This document shows, one piece after another, positions 6,739 to 11,103 of a stretch of 11,103 bases of DNA; positions within the stretch are counted from its first letter, which is position 1, and each line of letters begins with the position of its first letter. The stretch is from Oscillospiraceae bacterium (GTDB lineage: Bacteria; Bacillota; Clostridia; Oscillospirales; Oscillospiraceae): NCBI GenBank assembly GCA_020866945.1, contig JAJBVW010000086.1, positions 1-11,103 of the forward strand, read 5' to 3'. The notes under the pieces are model-generated. The model searched no databases. It had not been told where the DNA came from and was given only the letters and a program-made list of their open reading frames with translations. The position numbers and the translations under genes are program-made.

Positions 6739-8055
6739 TTATATAACTGCCCAGCGGACGGGGCCTCGGGCACTGGGGGTCTCCGGCTCGTCGATGCACT
6801 GGATGTCCGCGCCGAGGGCCTGGAGCTTGCCGACGATGTTTTCATAGCCGCGCTCGATATAGAAGATGTCCTCTACCTTTGTGACGCCGTGCGCCGCCAG
6901 CGCGGCCACGACCACGGCGGCCCCGGCCCGCAAATCGCAGGCCTTCACGGTCGCGCCGGTCAGATGGCTGACGCCCTGGATGAAGGCGGCCTGATCCTCC
7001 ACCTGAATCTGCGCGCCCATTTTTTTCAGCTCCGCGACGTATTTGTAGCGGCTGTTCCAGACGCCCTCCGTCACCACGCTGATGCCGGGGGCGCAGCACA
7101 GCACCGCGCATATCTGCGGCTGCATATCCGTCGGGAAGCCGGGATATGGCATAGTCTTAATGTTTGTGTGGCGCAGGGTGTTCTCCCGGCTGACGAGGAC
7201 GAAATCGTCCCCCTCCTCCACCTGGACGTTCATCTCCCTCAGCTTGGATGAGATGCATTCGAGGTGCTTGGGGATGACGTTCGCCACCCGCACGCTGCCG
7301 CCGCAGGCGGCCACAGCGGCCATATAGGTTCCCGCCTCTATCTGGTCGGGAATGAGGGCGTAGGTGCCGCCGTGGAGCTGCTTGACGCCGCGGATTTTTA
7401 TGACGTCCGTGCCGGCTCCGCGGACATCCGCGCCCATGGAGTTCAGGAAGTTCGCAAGGTCAACAATATGCGGTTCGCGCGCGACGTTTTCAATGACGGT
7501 GCGCCCCTCCGCCGTGGCAGCGGCAATCATGATATTCACCGTTGCGCCGACGGAGACCTTGTCTAGGTAAATGGTTGTGCCCTTCAAACGGCCTGTCTTG
7601 GCCCGGGCGTTTATGAAGCCGCCGGAAACGTCCACCTCCGCGCCGAGGGCGGTCAGGCCCTTGATGTGCTGATCGATGGGGCGGACGCCGAAGTTGCAGC
7701 CGCCGGGCATGGTGCTGTACGCCTCCCCAAAGCGGCCGAGCATGGCCCCGATGAGGTAATAGCTCGCGCGGATGCGCCGCGTCAGCTCCCACATTTCCTC
7801 CGGCAGGTGGTCTATCTGCACGTTTGTGCAGTCAAGCTCCATGGTGGACGGGTTTATCATCTTCACCTTGGCGCCCATATAGGTCAGGATGCGCAGCTGA
7901 GTGTCCACATCGCTTATCTGCGGCAGATTTTCCAGCCGGCACACGCCCCGCACCATCAGCGCGGCGGGGATTATCGCCACGGCCGCGTTTTTCGCCCCGG
8001 AAATCTCCACCTTGCCATGGAGGGGTTGGCCTCCGTGTATTACATACTTTTCCAT
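6739..8055 (-). CDS. murA: UDP-N-acetylglucosamine 1-carboxyvinyltransferase (MurA)
   Basis: MurA transfers enolpyruvate from phosphoenolpyruvate to UDP-GlcNAc, the first committed step of peptidoglycan synthesis, in the cytoplasm. The 438-residue length is normal. The key residues are present: K22 and N23 in SGAKNAA, the active-site cysteine C120 in the PGGCNFGVRPID loop (the residue alkylated by fosfomycin), the FPTDMQPQ motif with the catalytic aspartate, and the arginine of DLRAGAA near the C-terminus. Because the cysteine is kept, target-based fosfomycin resistance by Cys-to-Asp is not expected. The start at 8055 (MEKYVIHGG) has GTGGAGAG seven to twelve bases upstream. The longer open frame to 8175 adds 40 residues foreign to the family and runs through the leader. 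Which of the two Firmicute paralogues (MurAA or MurAB) this is cannot be settled here. Confidence 0.95.
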   Translation of the reverse strand: MEKYVIHGGQPLHGKVEISGAKNAAVAIIPAALMVRGVCRLENLPQISDVDTQLRILTYMGAKVKMINPSTMELDCTNVQIDHLPEEMWELTRRIRASYYLIGAMLGRFGEAYSTMPGGCNFGVRPIDQHIKGLTALGAEVDVSGGFINARAKTGRLKGTTIYLDKVSVGATVNIMIAAATAEGRTVIENVAREPHIVDLANFLNSMGADVRGAGTDVIKIRGVKQLHGGTYALIPDQIEAGTYMAAVAACGGSVRVANVIPKHLECISSKLREMNVQVEEGDDFVLVSRENTLRHTNIKTMPYPGFPTDMQPQICAVLCCAPGISVVTEGVWNSRYKYVAELKKMGAQIQVEDQAAFIQGVSHLTGATVKACDLRAGAAVVVAALAAHGVTKVEDIFYIERGYENIVGKLQALGADIQCIDEPETPSARGPVRWAVI

Positions 8056-8136
8056 AAATCTCTCCACTTCCACTTCTGGATAGGGATGCGCTGGATGCCC
8101 GCCGACGCGCTCACCGCGCCGGGGAAATCCGACTGC

Positions 8137-8153
8137 GTCATGGATGCCATGAC
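8137..8153. repeat. perfect 7-base inverted repeat in the murA leader
   Basis: GTCATGG (8137-8143) and CCATGAC (8147-8153) are exact inverted arms around a 3-base centre. They lie a few bases after the expected transcription start of murA and so would form a hairpin near the 5' end of the roughly 100-base untranslated leader, or act as a protein-binding dyad. Confidence 0.45.
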
Positions 8154-8165
8154 CAATCACAGCAT

Positions 8166-8194
8166 ATTCTACCACATATGAAAAGAAAAATCAA
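8166..8194 (-). promoter_or_regulatory. probable promoter of the murA-walJ-rlmH unit
   Basis: On the minus strand TTGATT (8189-8194) is followed after exactly 17 bases by TAGAAT (8166-8171), which is preceded by TGG and so also has the extended -10 form. The -35 overlaps the stop of the Nudix gene. Transcription would start near 8159 and leave a leader of about 100 bases before the murA AUG. Confidence 0.6.
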
Positions 8195-8730
8195 ATCCCG
8201 CGTAAAACATTGGCGGCGCGCAGACCGCCGACCACGGTTTTGGCGTCCTGGATCTCCCCGGCGGCGATGCGGGAAAGGAGGGTTTCCAGCGGCCACTTTT
8301 CCACGTCCAGCAGCTCGTTGGGGTCGGGATGGGACGCGCCCTGACGCAGGCCGGTGGCGAGGTAGATATAAAGCGTCTCCGTGGAGCTGCCGGGGCTTGT
8401 GTATATCTGGCCCAGGAGCTGCCAGCTTTCGGCCTCCAGGCCAGTCTCCTCGCTCAGCTCGCGCTGCGCGGCGGGAAGCGGCTCCTCGCCCGGCTCCAGC
8501 TTTCCGGCGGGCAGCTCCCAGAGATGGGTCTGGAAGGGATAGCGGTACTGCCGCACCATGGCGACAAGCCCCGCCTCGTCCACCGCCGCGACGCACACGC
8601 CGCCCGGATGGTGAACGACCTCCCGCATGGTCACGGCCCCATTGGGGAGCTTTACCATGTCCACGCCTACGTCTACGATAATGCCGTCATATGTGTTCAC
8701 ATGGCGGACGGCCTTTTCTGTATAGTCCAT
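8191..8730 (-). CDS. Nudix hydrolase, ADP-ribose pyrophosphatase type
   Basis: The 179-residue product carries a perfect Nudix box, G76-x5-E82-x7-R90-E91-L92-x-E94-E95-x-G97-L98, which binds the metal and cleaves nucleoside diphosphates linked to another group. The preceding MVRQYRYPF and LWELPAGKLEPGE segment is typical of NudF/YqkG-like ADP-ribose pyrophosphatases, which give AMP and ribose 5-phosphate and clear free ADP-ribose. Exact substrate preference in this family needs assay. The start at 8730 (MDYTEK) is chosen because GAGG (8737-8740) lies six bases upstream; an ATG four codons earlier (8742) has no such site, and the frame open to 8802 runs through the promoter. The gene is a separate unit with its own promoter. 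The murA promoter overlaps its stop codon. Confidence 0.88.
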   Translation of the reverse strand: MDYTEKAVRHVNTYDGIIVDVGVDMVKLPNGAVTMREVVHHPGGVCVAAVDEAGLVAMVRQYRYPFQTHLWELPAGKLEPGEEPLPAAQRELSEETGLEAESWQLLGQIYTSPGSSTETLYIYLATGLRQGASHPDPNELLDVEKWPLETLLSRIAAGEIQDAKTVVGGLRAANVLRGI

Positions 8731-8772
8731 GCTTTGCCTCATACTACAAATTACTAAAATTACACAGCATCC

Positions 8773-8781
8773 AGTATACCA
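8773..8781 (-). promoter_or_regulatory. extended -10 promoter of the Nudix gene
   Basis: On the minus strand TGG-TATACT occupies 8781 to 8773, an extended -10 with five of six matches to TATAAT. The sequence 17 bases upstream (TGGTAA) is a poor -35, as is usual for extended -10 promoters. Transcription would begin about 35-40 bases before the chosen AUG at 8730. Confidence 0.5.
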
Positions 8782-8836
8782 CGGCGCAGGGGAAATTACC
8801 ACAATTTTATTCTATACGCGGCGCGGGGAAGTATAT

Positions 8837-8842
8837 TATAAT
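8837..8842 (+). promoter_or_regulatory. -10 element for the MecA-like gene
   Basis: A perfect TATAAT at 8837-8842 sits in an AT-rich patch 50 bases before the MecA-like start codon. No convincing -35 is found 16-18 bases upstream (the region is GC-rich), so the strength is uncertain. The promoter is back to back with that of the Nudix gene. Confidence 0.4.
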
Positions 8843-8891
8843 AAGAAGCGGCCCGCCGCGGCGGGCGAAGAAAAGGGAGGGTTATGAGCGT

Positions 8892-9344
8892 ATGCGAACA
8901 GTACAGGCGACGGAGAACGCGGTCTCGATTTGGTTTTCCCAGGAGGAAGCCCCGCCCCAACAGCAGGTGCTTCGGCTGGTGCGGTCGGCGCTGGAGGAGC
9001 GGGGCCTGGCCCCCTGGCCGGAGACAGAGGCGGAATGCTTCGCCGCCGGCGCGGACACGCTGGTCATTGCCCGCCCGGCGGCGCACAGCGCGGGGTTTTA
9101 TTTTGAGGACCTCGAGAGCCTTTTGGCCGGGGCCTTGGCCTGCCCCGACGGGGAGAGTGACCTCTACGCCGTCCCGGACGGGTACATACTGACAGCCGCG
9201 GCGGATGTGGCTGTGCCCGCCCTGTACGAGTTCGGCACCCCCCGGCGCGTCTTGCCCGATTGGGCCGCCCACGCCGCCGAGCAGGGCCAGCGCCTCGCCG
9301 CCAGCGACGCCATCGCCACGCTGCGGTACTGGTTTTCGGATTGA
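8892..9344 (+). CDS. compact MecA-like adaptor protein
   Basis: The 150-residue protein resembles MecA, the adaptor that brings substrates to ClpC-ClpP. Residues 69-149 follow the MecA C-terminal outline: FYFEDLESLL, then SDLYAVPDGYIL, LYEFG, and a final helix AASDAIATLRYWF. The first 60 residues look like a shortened MecA N-terminal substrate domain (MRTVQATENAVSIWFSQEE, then a helix and DTLVIARPA). MecA is normally about 210-250 residues with an acidic linker; here the linker is essentially absent. GGGAGG (8875-8880) lies 11 bases before this ATG, longer than usual. An ATG at 8884 is closer but opens an Arg-rich frame that looks spurious. No member of the Clp system is nearby, and the adaptor role is inference from a similarity I could not score. 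Confidence 0.55.
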   Translation: MRTVQATENAVSIWFSQEEAPPQQQVLRLVRSALEERGLAPWPETEAECFAAGADTLVIARPAAHSAGFYFEDLESLLAGALACPDGESDLYAVPDGYILTAAADVAVPALYEFGTPRRVLPDWAAHAAEQGQRLAASDAIATLRYWFSD

Positions 9345-9426
9345 CGGGAGCGGCGTCTGGCGGGGAGGGGAGGCTCTATCCCGCGGGTTCGACGGAAAAA
9401 GACGGTGGATTCGGCGCTATTAGCGT

Positions 9427-9455
9427 TTGCATAACCACTATAAATGGTGTATAAT
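9427..9455 (+). promoter_or_regulatory. strong promoter of the smpB unit
   Basis: TTGCAT (9427-9432), 17 bases, then a perfect TATAAT (9450-9455). Transcription would start near 9462, only about 25 bases before the smpB ATG at 9488. The 143-base gap after the MecA-like gene holds this promoter and no convincing terminator. Confidence 0.75.
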
Positions 9456-9487
9456 GAACCCAGACCAAAAAAGCGAGGTGAATCCCC

Positions 9488-9904
9488 ATGCCGGACAGGA
9501 GCGGCACAAAGCAGATCGCGGCGAACCGCAAGGCGTTCCACGATTATTTTGTCATGGAAAAATTCGAGGCCGGCATTGAGCTGACCGGGACGGAGGTCAA
9601 ATCCATCCGCGCCGGGACGGTGAATCTCAAGGACTGCTACGCCCAGGTGAAGGACGGGCAGCTTTGGGTAAAGGGGATGCACATAAGCCCCTATAAGCAG
9701 GGCAGCTACTTTAACGCCGACCCGGACAGAGACCGCCGCCTTCTGATGCACAAGCGGGAGATTAACCGCCTGGGCGGGCGGGTGAAGCAGGAGGGCCTGA
9801 CATTGGTGCCTCTGAGCCTATATTTCCGGGACAGCTTGGTGAAGGTAGAGCTGGGCCTCTGCAAGGGCAAAAAACTCTATGACAAGCGGGACGCGGCGGC
9901 GTAA
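9488..9904 (+). CDS. smpB: SsrA-binding protein SmpB, truncated before its C-terminal tail
   Basis: SmpB binds the tRNA-like part of tmRNA and takes it to stalled ribosomes; its basic C-terminal tail enters the empty mRNA channel and is needed for tagging. The beta-barrel body is complete: ELTGTEVKSIRAG (31-43), WVKGMHISPY (60-69), the RRLLMHKREI segment (83-92), and the terminal GKKLYDKRD (127-135). The frame then closes with AAA and TAA at 138 residues, while the family runs to about 150-160. GAGGTG (9475-9480) seven bases upstream supports the start. The lost tail is still encoded in frame after the stop (9905-9955), so this looks like a single-base nonsense change (TAA from AAA, GAA or CAA). 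tmRNA binding should survive; accommodation and tagging are expected to be impaired. The same transcript carries the cyclophilin gene. Confidence 0.93.
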   Translation: MPDRSGTKQIAANRKAFHDYFVMEKFEAGIELTGTEVKSIRAGTVNLKDCYAQVKDGQLWVKGMHISPYKQGSYFNADPDRDRRLLMHKREINRLGGRVKQEGLTLVPLSLYFRDSLVKVELGLCKGKKLYDKRDAAA

Positions 9905-9955
9905 AAGAGCGCCCGCCGCGAAATGGATCGCAAGCTGAAGGAGGCAAACGCATGA
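9905..9955 (+). other. untranslated in-frame remnant of the SmpB C-terminal tail
   Basis: Directly after the smpB TAA (9902-9904) the same frame reads KSARREMDRKLKEANA and stops at TGA 9953-9955. Its composition (Arg/Lys/Glu-rich amphipathic helix) is that of a normal SmpB tail. With one residue in place of the stop, the protein would be 155 residues, a usual length. The downstream TGA overlaps the ATG of the cyclophilin gene as ATGA, the common operon junction, which argues that this was the original end of smpB. Confidence 0.8.
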
Positions 9956-10470
9956 GCAATCCCATCGTCACCATCAAAATGTTCGACGGCGGCGTCATCA
10001 AGGCGGAGCTGTACCCGGACATCGCGCCCAACACGGTGAACAACTTCATCTCCCTTGTAAACGCAAAATTTTATGACGGCCTGATTTTCCACCGGGTCAT
10101 CCCCGGCTTTATGATTCAGGGCGGCTGCCCGCAGGGCAACGGTACCGGCGGCCCCGGCTACCAGATCCCCGGCGAGTTTGCCGCGAACGGCTATCAGAAC
10201 GACCTGCGCCATACGCGCGGCGTTCTCTCCATGGCCCGCGCCATGGATCCGGATTCCGCCGGTAGCCAGTTTTTCATCATGCATCAGGACGCGCCCCATC
10301 TGGACGGACAGTACGCCGCCTTCGGGCAGGTGCTGGAGGGAATGGACGTCGTGGATAAGATCGCCGAGACCAAGACTGGCTGGGGGGATAAGCCCCTGAC
10401 GCCGCAGATTATGAACAAGGTCACGGTGGATACCATGGGCGTGGACTACCCCGCGCCGAAGAAATCCTGA
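9952..10470 (+). CDS. cyclophilin-type peptidyl-prolyl cis-trans isomerase
   Basis: The 172-residue cyclophilin catalyses cis-trans isomerisation of X-Pro bonds during folding. The active-site stretch FHRVIPGFMIQGG (46-58, catalytic R48, with F53 and Q56), then GSQFFIM (104-110) and LDGQYAAFGQV (117-127) are clear. The position corresponding to the cyclosporin-binding tryptophan of human cyclophilin A is a histidine (H116), as is common in bacterial members, so low cyclosporin sensitivity is likely. There is no signal peptide, so the enzyme is cytoplasmic. AAGGAGG (9938-9944) lies seven bases before the ATG. It is the second gene of the smpB transcript; its ATG overlaps the presumed original smpB stop, so the premature smpB stop may have loosened translational coupling, although the strong ribosome site should keep it expressed. 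Confidence 0.93.
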   Translation: MSNPIVTIKMFDGGVIKAELYPDIAPNTVNNFISLVNAKFYDGLIFHRVIPGFMIQGGCPQGNGTGGPGYQIPGEFAANGYQNDLRHTRGVLSMARAMDPDSAGSQFFIMHQDAPHLDGQYAAFGQVLEGMDVVDKIAETKTGWGDKPLTPQIMNKVTVDTMGVDYPAPKKS

Positions 10471-10485
10471 GAATTTACCCAAAAA

Positions 10486-10514
10486 CCGCCCGGTCTGACA
10501 GTCGGGCCGGGCGG
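10486..10514 (+). terminator. hairpin after the smpB-cyclophilin unit
   Basis: CCGCCCGG (10486-10493) pairs perfectly with CCGGGCGG (10507-10514). Wobble pairs can extend the stem inward to a 3-base loop. It lies 16 bases after the cyclophilin stop. No T run follows on the plus strand; five A precede it at 10481-10485. It would thus be a canonical intrinsic terminator only for minus-strand transcripts, so its plus-strand efficiency is uncertain. Confidence 0.5.
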
Positions 10515-10531
10515 AAAATGGAAATATTTTC

Positions 10532-10562
10532 CTGGCATAGCCGGGGGAGTATGTGATACAAT
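10532..10562 (+). promoter_or_regulatory. candidate ssrA promoter
   Basis: TACAAT (10557-10562), preceded by TGA, forms an extended -10. CTGGCA (10532-10537) matches four of six -35 bases but at a long 19-base spacing. Transcription would start around 10569, giving a precursor leader of about 40 bases that is removed to make the mature tmRNA 5' end at 10607. Confidence 0.5.
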
Positions 10563-10606
10563 ATATTTTGCAATCCAGCAGAGCGTAATTGCCTGCCATG
10601 ACTCAT

Positions 10607-10971
10607 GGGGCTGTAATGGTTTCGACGGGGGTGTGGGGGCGAGATAAGCGGGCGGATGACCCGGCCATCCTTAAAACCGGGAACTTTAAAAATTAACTGA
10701 GAACGATAATTTCGCTCTGGCCGCCGCTTGAGGCGAGCCCGTCCAGCCTAGGAGCGCTGCGGCCTAGGACCTGGGCGTGGATTAGCAGCGTCCGTGCGTG
10801 CGTGTTGCTTCGAGCGCACCATGAAAAAGAAGCTACCTGACCTGAAGGGCCTGCTGGCTAGCCCCCAGGAAAGGGAATCGCGCCGAAAGGCGCAAAAATA
10901 CCCACCTGCGCCCGGAGAAGGTTTCGCTGAAATGCTTTCGGACAGGGGTTCGATTCCCCTCAGCGCCACCA
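10607..10971 (+). ncRNA. ssrA: transfer-messenger RNA (tmRNA)
   Basis: The 365-base RNA has the conserved 5' tRNA-like part (GGGGCTGTAATGGTTTCGAC) and the 3' T-arm (AGGGG, loop TTCGATT, CCCCT), followed by the acceptor strand CAGCGCC and an encoded ACCA end. The tag frame is preceded by TAACT, as in other Firmicutes, and reads ENDNFALAAA then TGA (10699-10731). With the alanine it carries, the tag would be AENDNFALAAA. Helix 2 closure (CGGGCG with CGCCCG) is also visible. An oddity is that in the acceptor stem G3 (10609) faces G70 (10965), where G-U is the alanyl-tRNA synthetase identity pair; the other six pairs are normal. Closeness to smpB reflects shared function: tmRNA with SmpB rescues ribosomes on stopless mRNA. 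Confidence 0.95.
10699..10731 (+). other. tmRNA tag reading frame
   Basis: Ten codons (GAG as resume codon through GCT) plus TGA encode ENDNFALAAA. The usual C-terminus in bacterial tags is Leu-Ala-Ala, which ClpX reads with the free carboxylate. Here an extra alanine codon makes the last three residues Ala-Ala-Ala. Confidence 0.85.
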
Positions 10972-10980
10972 TATGCAAAT

Positions 10981-11055
10981 CACGCGAACACGAGGCGGCG
11001 CCGTCATCCTTTTTGTTGATGTTTTCCCTTGAGACGGCGCCTCTCCTGTCGCGTG
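10981..11055. repeat. long imperfect inverted repeat after ssrA
   Basis: The outer arms CACGCGA (10981-10987) and TCGCGTG (11049-11055) are perfect. The inner arms GGCGCCGTC (10997-11005) and GACGGCGCC (11033-11041) are perfect too, with a partly paired interval and a 27-base AT-rich loop. It begins ten bases after the tmRNA 3' end. It could end ssrA transcription, although no good T run follows, or belong to sequence beside an integration site. Beyond it (11056-11103) only a short TTG repeat (11068-11079) is seen and no gene is recognised. Confidence 0.5.
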
Positions 11056-11103
11056 AGGCTTAACTATTTGTTGTTGTTGAACAGAACACACATTCTTGTA
11101 TGA

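Noticed and set aside
6735..6845. 37-residue N-terminal extension of the WalJ-like protein
   Set aside because: It lies in the end of murA, is Ser/Arg/Pro-rich, and lacks family similarity. The family start matches MQLTVF at 6734.
8056..8175. 40-residue N-terminal extension of MurA
   Set aside because: MurA proteins begin at MEKYVIHGG-like sequence with a ribosome site just upstream; the extension covers the leader and the promoter.
8884..9192. Open frame from the ATG closest to the GGGAGG site upstream of the MecA-like gene
   Set aside because: The product is a low-complexity Arg-rich translation typical of an out-of-frame reading, while the frame starting at 8892 gives a MecA-like fold outline.
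9375..9410. Possible tRNA 3' fragment (GGGTTCGA resembling a T-loop) before smpB
   Set aside because: The flanking bases do not form a T-stem or acceptor stem and there is no CCA, so the match is likely chance.
9164..9751. 195-codon minus-strand open frame across the MecA-like gene end and smpB
   Set aside because: It is antisense to smpB and its promoter, with no domain similarity.
10748..11063. Open frames on both strands in and after the tmRNA gene
   Set aside because: They overlap conserved tmRNA structure. The RGIEPL-like peptide is the usual antisense reading of a T-arm.

Overview
The window is high-GC bacterial chromosome. The gene content suggests an anaerobic Gram-positive lineage of the Firmicutes, most likely Clostridia and perhaps the Oscillospiraceae. 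The evidence is a walJ-type hydrolase next to rlmH, a DUF1002 secreted protein, a MecA-like adaptor, an FMN/FAD/Fe-S old-yellow-enzyme reductase, strong purine-rich Shine-Dalgarno sites and sigma-A-like promoters. The taxonomic placement is inference from these families and was not tested by a search.

Left part (1-2341): the first 28 codons of a LysR-type regulator (minus strand) diverge from a 670-residue flavin/iron-sulfur oxidoreductase (plus strand). The 188-base gap between them carries two dyad elements that look like LysR-type operators. The oxidoreductase meets the next transcription unit tail to tail at a hairpin terminator.

Middle part (2301-8194, minus strand, read right to left): murA (cell-wall precursor synthesis), walJ-like metallo-beta-lactamase-fold hydrolase and rlmH (23S rRNA methylation) form a tight unit with overlapping or nearly touching genes behind a good promoter. 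After an 87-base AT-rich gap come a DUF2007-like small protein, a phosphoglucomutase/phosphomannomutase and a secreted DUF1002 protein with a Glu/Thr-rich tail, again overlapping or nearly so, ending at the shared terminator. A Nudix hydrolase (ADP-ribose pyrophosphatase type) lies upstream of murA on the same strand with its own extended -10 promoter.

Right part (8837-11103, plus strand): a compact MecA-like protein, then smpB, a cyclophilin-type peptidyl-prolyl isomerase and ssrA (tmRNA). SmpB and tmRNA are the two partners of trans-translation, which rescues stalled ribosomes.

The most striking result is in this last block. The smpB frame is closed by a TAA at 9902-9904, exactly where the functional C-terminal tail should begin. 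The same frame continues past the stop with a typical SmpB tail and ends at a TGA that overlaps the next gene's ATG. Independently, the tmRNA acceptor stem has G opposite G at the 3:70 position, where alanyl-tRNA synthetase normally reads a G-U pair, and the encoded tag ends in Ala-Ala-Ala instead of Leu-Ala-Ala. Together these suggest a decaying or diverged trans-translation system. Sequencing error and compensating changes elsewhere are the alternatives to exclude.
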